Source of the DNA: Amphimedon queenslandica
Lineage: Eukaryota; Porifera; Demospongiae; Haplosclerida; Niphatidae
Reading direction: 5' to 3'
Assembly: GCF_000090795.2 (NCBI RefSeq)
Contig: NW_003546936.1
Coordinates: 1-36,060, forward strand
Length of the DNA stretch: 36,060 nucleotides
Made by a program: the position numbers and the translations under genes. Under the pieces are notes generated by a model. The model saw only the letters and a list, made by a program, of their open reading frames with translations, did no database searches and was not told the origin of the DNA. Positions 1 through 8,943 of this stretch are shown in pieces; the stretch's first letter is position 1; every line of letters starts with the position of its first letter.

Positions 1-118
1 CATTAAATATATGCATGTGTGTGTACAATCCATATTAAAATGGCAGCAAATGGCTACTATTATACACAAATAAAGTGAGCACTATAATAAATGGCCATAA
101 TGCTAATTTTTTTGTTGA

Positions 119-330
119 AATTTTTATAAAGATTTCTATGGAATGGGTGCAATTTTTAGAGTTATTTTTGAAAAAGTCATGAAGGATATTTAATCAAAAG
201 AGAATTCTTCATTTAAAATTTTTTCATACAGTAAAGGTACTTATGTTGTGTATAAATTTTGAACTGATTCTGATCAAATTTGGGTTTTAATAAATTTATA
301 AAGCTACCCAAAAGTCAGGCCAAAGCAATC
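119..330. repeat. Dispersed satellite unit, relic
   Basis: AT-rich stretch with the signature phrases of the array at 13780-15250: an 'agaattctt' word, 'cttatgttgtgt', and 'gaactgattctgatcaaattt' split over the unit. It reads in the opposite orientation to the array, as does the copy at 26340-26770. No coding potential is seen. Positions 1-118 show nothing recognisable. Confidence 0.5.
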
Positions 331-466
331 TAGCTTGGGTAGCTCCTAAACCATTGATAATCGTGTAATCTTAATGAAACGACTCTAATCAAATTGTAAA
401 GTAACACATGCACATGCTCATGTATATCAACAAGGGTGCATATTATTTCAGTTTACTTACAGCATC

Positions 467-522
467 AGTAGATACAAGAGGAGAGATTCCATTTTTCCAC
501 CCATAAACAATGACATCGTCAT
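467..522 (-). CDS. Candidate internal exon, unknown gene
   Basis: Not recognised. Read on the minus strand, an acceptor (ttgag) is followed by an open stretch encoding about 24 residues (CFFKNDDVIVYGWKNG and on) that ends exactly at a strong GTAAGT donor. The phase (1) matches the exon at 1158-1272 if that exon uses its GTGAGA donor. The composition, with alternating hydrophobic and polar residues and Y-G-W, suggests beta structure, possibly a propeller blade, but no family can be named. Further exons should lie to the left of the window. Confidence 0.35.
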
Positions 523-1157
523 TTTTAAAGAAACAAACTCAACACCTGAAACTTGCTACATAAAGAGCAACAGCACAAATAACATAAAGAACATAACAGT
601 ACATTATATAATAATGTGTAATGCATGTATACATACACAATAGGCTACAATTAAAAAATTAAATACAATCACTCTATGTCAAATTATGATTGACTCTCTT
701 TTAAAATGCATACTCACTCAAAATCTAAATTAATTGCACATCTGAGCTGATACAGTATCTAATACCGAAATAGTTAGCATGATGATATTAAGCATCACTA
801 TACAGGAAGGGACACCTGAAATATCAACTGCATTGTGTTACCAACCTTTATTAATGAAAAATTGAAAATAACCTGACTTAAGGTCTGAAGGGGCTTTAAA
901 GGCTATCATTAGACAAAAGACTAAACTAAATGTGATTGCTATCTGTGACTGTTATTTTAATAAAAGCTATAAGGACAATAGACCAGTTGTTAATTAAAAG
1001 AGTGGGTGTAATAGCTCACACAATACAATTATTCTCTCACAAAAAATTCTGACACAAAATTAACAACAATAACAGAAGCCATAAAGGTTCAGAGCATATG
1101 CAAGTTAACAAGACAATGCACTCATCAATAGGGACAATGTATACAATCACTTCATTA

Positions 1158-1272
1158 ATTAATGTCTCACACACCTCAATTCCAAATTCCTGGCACTGCC
1201 CCTCAAACTTCATCCTCAAGGAATGAGCATTAGTCAGTCCGACTATCATTGGTCTACATACTGACTCCTGTA
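1158..1272 (-). CDS. Candidate internal exon, unknown gene
   Basis: Not recognised. On the minus strand an acceptor (gctgtacag) opens a frame reading ESVCRPMIVGLTNAHSLRMK, then FEGQCQEFGIEV, with a GTGAGA donor after it. Joining it in phase 1 to the exon at 467-522 gives a continuous frame through the junction. No upstream exon was found between 1290 and 2640, so either the gene has long introns here or this is a remnant. The alternative is a chance open frame; length and splice agreement make it a candidate only. Confidence 0.35.
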
Positions 1273-1289
1273 CAGCAAAAGAATGGAGA

Positions 1290-2640
1290 GATTACACAAA
1301 AATAAAGGAAAGAAATGATGGAAGGATAAAAGGGAGAGGGTGAAGAGAGAGGGGGAGAGTAACCTTTTACTTTTGCTGGTAACATGTCATTTGTCTTTTA
1401 AATGATGCTCTTTTATAATCAGCTATATATAATAACTATAGTAAGGAAAATGGTACAAAATGATAGCACTTGTATTTTTATTCTATTGTTATTAATTGGT
1501 ATCCTGTCCATGAGCCTTGCAGTAATGTTGATGTATAGGAAACTGAAAACTATACTAATTTTATAGACCATAAAACTACTTCACAAGGACCACAGTATTT
1601 TCAAAAGATACACACCCCTATTTCTTGAACAATGGGTACATGTAATTTCCAAAAATGAACAATTTAAAAGGTTTGAGTCAATTATACACAAATATTCAGG
1701 ATCAGGCACAATAATGTAAAATGTAATAATATACTGCATAGGGGGTAATTTACAAATTTTGGCAAATTGCTACAATTTTAGTGATCGGAGTTTTAATTCA
1801 GTGAATTTGTGTCCATGTGGTATTGAGGTTGCACATAATGGTACAAAGTGGAGGGAGTTAATGTAAATGGCTATCAAAATGCTAAATTATGAATATAATA
1901 TATTGTATAGTGATTTATTATTGAGGAGCAAAAATTTTGCTGTTTTTGCAGGTAGCATATGTAAACACGAAATAAAAAATCTGCTAAATATTCAATTGCC
2001 ATTAAAGGCATGGCTCTAACTTTGTGAATCTGTAAAAGTTATTTCTGTGAGAAATTAATTTTTATCAATCTGCAAAATTTTAGCTCCGCAAAATTCAAGT
2101 GCTATATGGTATTCAAAATACATACAGAAGCTGGGGTGGGCTTCTCACAGTCTTATATTTGAGAAATCTCCTTAATGCTCAGTAATAGCCACCCTTGGCT
2201 TCCAATTGTTTCATTTGATAACATACTTGTGAAGGACCCATGAGATTTGGTCAAGATGATGATGTAATCTTAGTGTTAATGAAATTAGTGTACATGTTCA
2301 TGTATGTTATGTAATATCATGTAATGTTGACGTAAATAGTATATGTGTGAATTTATGATTTATCCTGTTATCTTATTAGGCTTTACTTTTGTTACTTGTT
2401 CTGTAAGCTGGTCATGGGGCTAGCCTTATCTTTGTCAATTGTGGAACACAATGTAGCCTCATGCTCTTTGTGACGGTTTTGTATTTAAGCCATTAATTTT
2501 TGTCATTTTGGAGTGTGTTATTTTAGAAGAATTTGTTAAGTTAAATCAGTCCGTTACAATACTACTGTATTATCAATGTGTATAGAAATAAGTTTTGCTA
2601 GACATTACTATCACATAACATACACATTTTGGAATAGACA
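1290..2640. other. Non-coding stretch with a decayed MITE
   Basis: No supportable exon was found. About 1740-2110 contains phrases shared with the MITEs at 4042 and 13342 ('aaatggctatcaaaatgctaaatt', 'cataatggtacaaa', 'gtccatgtggtattgag'), so it is probably an old, rearranged member of that family. The remainder is AT-rich without obvious repeats. Confidence 0.4.
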
Positions 2641-2665
2641 AGTGTATAAACTAACTAAAACTAAC

Positions 2666-2730
2666 TATATAAACCTAAACTAATTAGAGTACATTCTTTA
2701 ATGCTTGTCATTACATAGTAACTGACGTCA
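2666..2730 (+). promoter_or_regulatory. TATA box and palindromic CRE upstream of the fibrinogen-like gene
   Basis: TATATAAA lies at 2666-2673, about 130 bp before the ATG at 2805, and a perfect palindromic TGACGTCA (cAMP-response-element consensus, bound by CREB/ATF bZIP factors) lies at 2723-2730. The CRE falls downstream of the TATA box, so it may sit in the transcribed leader. A diverged second copy of this segment is at 5285-5405, where the CRE reads TGATGTCA. Confidence 0.45.
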
Positions 2731-2804
2731 ATAGTCAGGCTCTTCTGAATATTACAAAAGGAGTGAAGATTAAACAGTAAACAATCATTACAAAGAGGAT
2801 AATA

Positions 2805-3949
2805 ATGCTCTCTCTTCTTATACTAGCTATTGCTTGTCTCCCTCAGTTTATCAGTAGTTCTAATCTTGCTCTTACATTTGATGCTGTTAACAACACCTGT
2901 ACTGCAGCCTGTACTACCTGCAGTGATACCAGTAATACTAATACTAATCAATACAACACTGATGATGAGCTACTGAATGAACTACTCAATAATACCAACA
3001 ATGATCAAGGCATTCAAGGAATAAAACAGAAAATGGATGGTATTATTTCTTTTCTCTCTCATATCAAGGAGACTGCTACCTCTAATGCTGGAGCTATCAA
3101 TGATATACTGCTACTAGTGGAAGACCTTGTCATGTTACACAATGACTCATCTTCCTTCTCTCCTATCCCTACTTCTTGTCAAGACATTAAGAACAAACAA
3201 CCAAACAGTCCTTCAGGAGTGTATCTACTGGCAACTGCTAATAACGGAACTAAATACGTTTACTGTAATATGGAGGAGCTGTGTGGTTCAGGAGGAGGAT
3301 GGACAAGGCTAGCATATCTAGATATGACTGATGCTACACAGAACTGCCCTTCAGGATTTAAACTGTACCAGTAAGGAGGAGTTAGAGCTTGTGGTAGAGG
3401 AGAAACAGGTGAAGCTAGTTGCACATCAGTTCAATTCCCATCTGATGGTATCAGTTACTCTCAAGTGTGTGGTAGAGTAGTGGGATATCAGTATGGAACA
3501 CCTGATGCAGTTAGTCATCTCTTTCCTGGTCATAATGATATTAATTCTTATTATGTTGATGGTATTAGCATCACTCATGGGTCTCCTCGTCAACATGTCT
3601 GGACACTAATGGCTGGACTGTTTGAAGCTCAAAATGATACTGTTAATTCTTGCCCTTGCTCTCAAGGTGCTCCAGTTCAGTCTTTCATCGGTGATGATTA
3701 TTCTGTGAATCTGCTAATCCTGCTGATCATTATCAACTCAACACTTTCTATACCTCTGATCCATTGTGGGATGGTAAAGGATGTGGTAGTCTTGAAGGTG
3801 ATTGTTGTACAGTTCCTGGTCTTCCATGGTTCAATAAGATACTTAATACTACCACAGATGACTACCTTGAGTTGAGGGTGTGTGGAGATCAAGGGGGTTG
3901 GGATCCAGAAAATGTTCCTGTTAGCCTTTATGAGTTGTATGTCAAATGA
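2805..3949 (+). pseudogene. Secreted fibrinogen-like protein, broken by a stop and a frameshift
   Basis: Single-exon gene for a secreted protein. Residues 1-20 form a signal peptide (MLSLLILAIACLPQFISSS). A Thr/Asn/Cys-rich segment and a probable helix (about 55-115) follow, then the start of a fibrinogen-like fold at about C125, with SPSGVYLL, VYCNMEE and GGGWTRLAYLD, the usual start of such domains. The frame stops at TAA (3372-3374), but the same frame continues (GGVRACGRGETGE, then VCGRVVGYQYGTPDA). Near 3700 one base is missing, and the tail resumes one frame over (DPLWDGKGC, ELRVCGD, VSLYELYVK) to TGA at 3947. Conserved Cys residues persist after both lesions, so decay is recent or the copy is an allele with errors. 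GTAAGG at 3369 looks like a donor, but no usable acceptor leaves a sensible intron. Confidence 0.75.
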
Positions 3950-3972
3950 TGAGAAAGAACTATACTGACATT

Positions 3973-3989
3973 GTGTGTGTGTGTGTGTG
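3973..3989. repeat. (GT)n microsatellite
   Basis: A run of about eight GT dinucleotides directly after the fibrinogen-like pseudogene. A similar TG run lies at 9441-9453 inside an intron of ML copy A. Confidence 0.8.
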
Positions 3990-4041
3990 ACTGTGTGTGG
4001 GCAAATGTGTATGTAGTTAGATAGTTAGCAGCATAATCTTG

Positions 4042-4245
4042 TACCGTATAGCAGGAAATTTTTGAGGGAGTTCAATTTGGCGAGCTGAAAAATTTTGGTG
4101 ATTGGCAAATTTTAATTTGGCGAATCAGTGGCCATGTGCCATGAGCATGCATATAATGGCTCAAAATGGCAGATTTTATTTTGGCAAATGGCTATCAAAA
4201 TGTCAAATTTAATTCCCTTCAAAATTTTTCGCTAAATGGTAGTAG
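4042..4245. mobile_element. MITE, CCGTATAG family
   Basis: About 200 bp starting taccgtatagcaggaaattt and ending in a diverged inverted copy (aatttttcgctaaatggta). The inside repeats 'aaaatggcagattttattttggcaaatgg' phrases also found in the copy at 13342-13542. No coding capacity. It is classed as a non-autonomous DNA element from structure; the superfamily is not certain. Confidence 0.6.
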
Positions 4246-4449
4246 ACTATTGTTAATGATACCATTTCAGTTTTGATTGATTTCAAAATAGTATTTTAAA
4301 CTTTGTAAAGTAATTTTTTGCATGAATGTCACACACCATGCAGATACATGTATGGATATATTTTTGGGAGATGTACGCGCAAAACAACCTCTCACAATAC
4401 ATTGCCTACACATACACTCTATGTAAGTATACAATGAGGCATTGCTATG

Positions 4450-4780
4450 CAGGGGCGTAGCCAGGGGGGGGCAAGGGGGGCAAATGCCCTCCCTTTTTTA
4501 AAATCAAAATTTTAAATTAACAAAATAATAAGCTATTTTTGGAAGGAAAAGCTATTCTACAACTTACATTTGAAAGGAAAAGGCTAAATCAGTCCTTCTA
4601 TGATGCCATTATAAAGCTGAAAAGGTATTTAACGTTGCCTATGATCTTTCTTTAAGTCCGCCATATTAAAAAATAGGTGTGGTTACGCCCTAAAAGGGTG
4701 TGATTTTGCAAAATTTTGCGGCACGCTTTGCGCGCCGCATAGCTTGCCCCCTCTTTCCAAAAATCTTGCCTACGCCCCTG
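4450..4780. mobile_element. MITE with CAGGGGCGTAG termini
   Basis: 331 bp bounded by CAGGGGCGTAGCCAGG at the left and CTTGCCTACGCCCCTG at the right, which are inverted copies of each other. The flanks carry the same five bases, CTATG, at 4445-4449 and 4781-4785, consistent with a target-site duplication. The CAGGGGCG end is typical of hAT-like non-autonomous elements, but those usually make 8-bp duplications, so the assignment is open. The interior is AT-rich and non-coding. Confidence 0.75.
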
Positions 4781-4785
4781 CTATG

Positions 4786-5284
4786 GAGTATGCATCGTCT
4801 TTAAGCATTTACAATACCTATGTCATTAAGCCAACTAACTGAAAAGGAAATTATAATTACAAAACTACCAGAAAAAGGCCCCATTTATCACACACTTTCA
4901 TTTTTCAGTAAAAATAATTGGGCAAAGCCCTTCTATACAACACTCTCAGTCATGACCCAGTTGTCCATTTGTACTGCCTATGTATGTCACACTTATTAAT
5001 GTGTAGAATATGGTTGATATTATACATGAGCCATGTAATAATATTTTTCATTAAAAGTAGGAGTAGTCCACAAACAACGCAGTTAGAAAAATACTTATAT
5101 GCAGAAGTCATGAGCTTTCTAGCAGCAAGAAAAGGTAGAGATTCTGCTTTCCATCATGCAGCTACAGTATCTATGTGTAGGAGGCAATGTTTTACATTCT
5201 TTTAGTAAAATCAATTAAAGTGAATAGCAACTATAGCAAAATCTCACATTTTCCAAATATATACATGTAGTATAGTATAGTAAA
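4786..5284. other. No recognisable feature
   Basis: The stretch is AT-rich. An open frame of 95 codons lies within it but shows no domain, signal peptide or splice context, and is judged to be chance. Confidence 0.4.
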
Positions 5285-5405
5285 CAAATTAGTTACTACT
5301 AGAGTTCGTTCTTTACATGCTTACCATTACATATAGTACACAGTAATTTGACTGATGTCATGGTCATGCAAGCTCTTCTAAATATTACAAACGAATGAGG
5401 TGTTT
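5285..5405 (+). promoter_or_regulatory. Second, geneless copy of the fibrinogen-like promoter
   Basis: Aligns with 2680-2765: shared words include 'ctagagt/ttagagta', 'ttctttaatgctt/ttctttacatgctt', 'tcattacata', 'gactgatgtcatggtca', and 'gctcttctaaatattacaaa'. The CRE core has changed to TGATGTCA. No signal peptide or fibrinogen-like frame follows, so this is a duplicated upstream region whose gene was lost, or a relic of a neighbouring paralogue. Confidence 0.5.
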
Positions 5406-6383
5406 ATCAGTTGCCAGACATAGCACATCCACTGAAATTCTATCTACTCTGTATCTACATTGTGTACTTGTGTCTTTATTTTTTAACTGGTATTTCCTTG
5501 TATTTGCCTTGCAAGTAGATATGTGTTTCCATGTTTTTTCGTTGGCAACAAAGTAATGGATTACAAATTTTAAAAATTGTATTGCTACATTCCTTGTGCT
5601 CTATATTGCAATTTAAAGTGGACAAACCTTAAGCTATGTGTACACAATTCTCAAGTTCTATAAAATGAATTATATGCATGTACGTGTAAAAAATATTGTA
5701 CTAAATCCATTGTGTAATTGCGCAAAGTGAGAAAGCCTGGCACTAAATAGAGTACCAAGTTTTTTTAGGCATTTGATTGTACAGTTATAAATACAGAATT
5801 CACTGTGTACTTGATCTATGTCGACTGCAGGCTCTATATCATACCAAACGTATATAATAAATATAAATAAAAGCCTATAAAAATAATCAAAATTGTGCCT
5901 CACTTGTCTGATTTCAAAATGATATAGTATCAAAATCAGTGGCATATGCAGTATCTTCAATCTTGGAAACAGGAAACAACTAAAAGGGAACAATAAAAGG
6001 ATATTAATTACAAAGCCTGTCATAGTACAAAATGTTAGATCAAATGTGTTAAATAAAAGGCAATATAGCTAGTCTTGCCATGCCCTTTCACTATCCTCCC
6101 CCCCCAAAATAAAAATAAGACACATTTTTCAGTATTCATCCTGATATTCTCACCCTGATCATAGTCTGACTGCACAAGACTACCCTGATTACCCATTATA
6201 ACGATTATATATACATTATACTAAAATGGTTCACATGTCACATACCCTAGGGAAAATTTTTTCAATACTTAAATGTGTACATTCTTTGATAGAACAGGAT
6301 GAAAATTAAATAATCAACAAGTGGCAACCTTCCTTTAATCTAGGGGAGGAGACACAGGAGAGAGAGAGAAAAAGAGAGAGAAC

Positions 6384-6480
6384 TGAACACGTGACTGCAC
6401 GTGGAAAGACAACGCCTAATAGAGGCGTGGTGAAGGTGTGGTCTTTTGACTACTGCACGCGTGTAGTCACGTGTGGGGGT
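6384..6480. promoter_or_regulatory. Cluster of three CACGTG boxes with inverted-repeat layout
   Basis: CACGTG occurs at 6388-6393, 6398-6403 and 6468-6473, with CACGCGTG at about 6456. The outer boxes form part of an imperfect inverted repeat around ACGCCTAATAGAGGCGTGG. CACGTG is the core of the canonical E-box/CLEAR-type element bound by bHLH-zip factors. All three boxes are retained in copy B at 28012, 28022 and 28083. It could instead be part of a palindromic repeat. Confidence 0.4.
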
Positions 6481-6820
6481 AAGGAAAGAAAAGGGTAATT
6501 TTGTTTTCCTCTGTATTAAAATTTGCTGAAAACAGAAAACTGGTGGAAAATTCTCTACAAGCTGTAGATTTGGAGCACCGTCTGTTGGATTTAAAGGTAT
6601 CATTTATTATGCCTAGTGTGAAATAGTTGAGTACTTTTTCAAATAAATTAATTTTAAGGGCTTGGTTTCATTGGTGTGGTTGGTAGATCTATTTACTTAG
6701 GCATATTTAAATCAGAAGCTTCTACATAGCATAAGTTGATCAATGTATATCAGAAAGTGTAAAAAGTAGGGTGGAGTAATTTCTGGCCAATTTACATTAG
6801 CTGGGATTAGAAACACCTAG

Positions 6821-7026
6821 CAGTGGCAGACCTAGGGGGAGGTTCCATTCAACTCTCCCTTTGGCAGAAAAAGTTGTTTAACTTGTCTTGCAGTTTTTTG
6901 CAGCACTTTTCCTCCATTTTATTAATTAAAATTGATGATCCACACCCAAATTGTAATTTAAATTAATGAGCCACACCTACTTAAGTGAAATTCATCCCCC
7001 TTTTAATTTTTCTGGATCTGCCAGTG
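6821..7026. mobile_element. MITE with CAGTGGCAGA termini
   Basis: 206 bp that starts CAGTGGCAGACC and ends GGATCTGCCAGTG (inverted copies with few mismatches). It is flanked by CCTAG at 6816-6820 and 7027-7031. Copy B of the duplicated block lacks it and reads CTAGATCTAG at that point (28420-28429). Non-coding. Confidence 0.75.
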
Positions 7027-7040
7027 CCTAGTGTAACATA

Positions 7041-7314
7041 AGCCCTGTTTACACTATGCCCTTAAAGCGGTTTGGAACCGGTTTAGAAATAAATCAGTTT
7101 ACGTGTGGACAATTTCAATGCAGTTTAAACCGACTTATCTCAAACCACCTCAGGAGGTGGTTTGAGATAATCAAACCCGTTTAAGTACTGAAGCAGCTGT
7201 ATTATGTATGCAATGTAGCATTGTAAACCGATTCAGCCACAGTTACGTGTGGACACAATTAAGCTGGTTTCTGAACCGCTTTGATCCAAACTGGTTTGTA
7301 GTGTAAACGGGGCT
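7041..7314. mobile_element. MITE with AGCCCTGTTTACACT termini and a central hairpin
   Basis: 274 bp with inverted ends (AGCCCTGTTTACACTA and TAGTGTAAACGGGGCT), internal 'gtttacgtgtggaca' arms and a perfect 16-bp hairpin in the middle (TTATCTCAAACCACCT, loop CAGG, then its complement, about 7135-7170). ATA flanks both sides (7038-7040 and 7315-7317). The matching site in copy B (28431-28440) reads gtaacatagag with no element. Confidence 0.85.
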
Positions 7315-7353
7315 ATAGATACTTTCCTAATCCCTGTAATCCTATTGTACATC

Positions 7354-7572
7354 GACAAAAGGTACCTTATGGCAGATTTTAAAATTCATCATTATAACTT
7401 GATGCAAAATATCAACCTGTGTGTGCTCTGTTGGACAACCATTTTTAAAAAAAGTTACATAGCAACTTTTTGCATCCTGTAGAGTAATTTTATGATAAAT
7501 GGAGCTCAGGAAGTTGGATTTTTTTTGGCTATAAAGACAAATTTCACTACCCGCCATAAGGTACCTTTTGTC
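7354..7572. mobile_element. MITE with 20-bp perfect inverted repeats
   Basis: 219 bp bounded by GACAAAAGGTACCTTATGGC and its exact inverse complement. The interior contains homopolymer tracts and no gene; the 84-codon minus-strand open frame spanning it is an artefact of the element. Perfect termini suggest recent insertion or palindrome maintenance. Confidence 0.85.
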
Positions 7573-7905
7573 AATTATGGTCACATTTACTGGCAATTAT
7601 TATTCATAAAGTAAAGGCCTTCACACAAAATAGGCTCTACCTGCCTCTCTCATGTCATATGTAGTTATGCATCCAACTACTGGTATGTAGAGGAACTAGG
7701 TTTTGCTGGCTCTGCTCATTCCCTATTTGTGCAAGCCCAATGCATGTACAGTCAGTGCTGTCACTTAAGGTTTTAAGGTGCATGGACTTATCATTATTAA
7801 GCCTCAACCCAGTACAGGGCAAGGCAGCAGTTTTGAATAAATAGCTTTACAAAACCTTACCCCTGGGGACCATCATGGTCAGCCTGATGCCAAGTCATAT
7901 GACCA
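7573..7905. other. No gene seen; short hairpin near the duplication junction
   Basis: About 7862-7905 contains nested palindromes (GACCATCATGGTC; CCCTGG ... CCAGGG) directly before the sequence switches to hAT transposase homology. It may mark the breakpoint of the duplication or an unrelated element end. Confidence 0.4.
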
Positions 7906-8052
7906 GGGTTTATCAATACCAGCTTCAGCCCCAGTAGAAAGACTTTTTAGTGTAATTGCAGGAAAGATTTTTAGGCCAGATTGGTGCTCAATGACTGATG
8001 CAGTGTTTCAAAAACTTATTGCAATAAAATACAATGGGCACATTATAAACTA
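7906..8052 (+). pseudogene. hAT transposase, 3' terminal fragment only
   Basis: Encodes only the last 45 or so residues of the hAT C-terminal dimerisation region, open to a TAG stop: the PVERLFS motif, the MTDAVFQKLIAIKYNG tail and the end. It matches 34277-34423 of the intact transposase at roughly 95% by eye, with a 3-bp deletion just before PVERLFS. The shared 3' flank carries AATAAA at 8091-8096. Everything upstream of the ttatcaatacc junction is unrelated to the transposase. Confidence 0.85.
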
Positions 8053-8943
8053 GCATTATTCTTTTCTTTTGCTATGATGTATTGTATTTTAATAAAGTCT
8101 AGGAAATAAGCATAATAATTTTTAAAAGTAAATTTAGTAATGGATTGCAATAAACACAGCTCTGATTGAATGACACTATTAATACAAACATAATGTTGTA
8201 GCTTGATAGCTTATTAAACGTGTCTGTTTATTTTTTATTAGTTATTACAGCAACTTTCAACTTCCATGTTGATCAGATTAAGCTCTTTCACCATAAGAAT
8301 GTTAGTTTCTAAGATTTACTGAACTTATTGCAAACTTTGTTTGATCCTTTATTTAGAAATTGACTACAATCATTAGATGATTGCTATTTTACTATTTTAC
8401 TGTCACTCATTCTTATATAAGTTAAGAAAATAGTATAGTTAAGCTGAGAGTTAAGCTACTCTATTCACATTTGAACGTATTAATGCTATTCAATCACTGC
8501 ATAGTAATGAAGGTCTATCATCTCACACAACATTTGCTCTCCTTTCTTTTGGTTTTATAACTAGTACATGTATCTTTTGGCACGGTACTTGTACCCTATC
8601 AAACATAATTATATTATGGGTGTGTCCTTATTTCCATAACAACTTTTGATGAGCTTTGAGAGTTATATGCCCATAGCATGCATGTTTTATAGTACTGTTA
8701 CTTACATATTATTTGACAAGTCAATCTATTTAAGCATGGGCATGGACAAGACACATTGTGGTACATGTAATGATAATAAGCAAGATATTGACCTGTGTGG
8801 TGGGCACTGTGCTTAATGATTGAACAATTGTTGATTTATGTATCTACCTTATATAGCTTTTACTGATAATTTTAAAATCTGATGCAAAATTGACCTAATT
8901 ATAATGCTAGTTAATTATAATAATCTTAAATGATCAAAATGTT

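Larger units (their letters stand above)
5566..7040. repeat. Segmental duplication block, copy A (5' part)
   Basis: Nearly identical to 27691-28438 in the same orientation over 5566-5715 and about 6255-6815, interrupted here by about 510 bp (about 5745-6255) absent from the other copy. Shared sequence includes a purine-rich tract, three CACGTG boxes and a conserved open segment (about 6537-6598) ending in AAAG|GTATCA. This block precedes a hAT tail and an ML gene in both places, so it belongs to one duplicated unit. Confidence 0.8.

Noticed and set aside
3369..3384. GTAAGG at the stop of the fibrinogen-like frame as a splice donor
   Set aside because: The coding frame resumes immediately after the stop, and the nearest AG would leave an intron of about 15 bp; a nonsense mutation is the simpler reading.
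4918..5205. 95-codon plus-strand open frame
   Set aside because: No domain, signal, splice or promoter support, and its composition looks like chance AT-rich sequence.
5670..6023. 117-codon minus-strand open frame
   Set aside because: It crosses the edge of the 510-bp stretch missing from the duplicate block, and the copy B counterpart does not keep the frame.
6340..6603. 87-codon minus-strand open frame over the CACGTG region
   Set aside because: Its second half is not conserved in frame in copy B and covers the purine-rich and palindromic region.
7342..7596. 84-codon minus-strand open frame
   Set aside because: It lies almost entirely within the 219-bp MITE with perfect terminal repeats.
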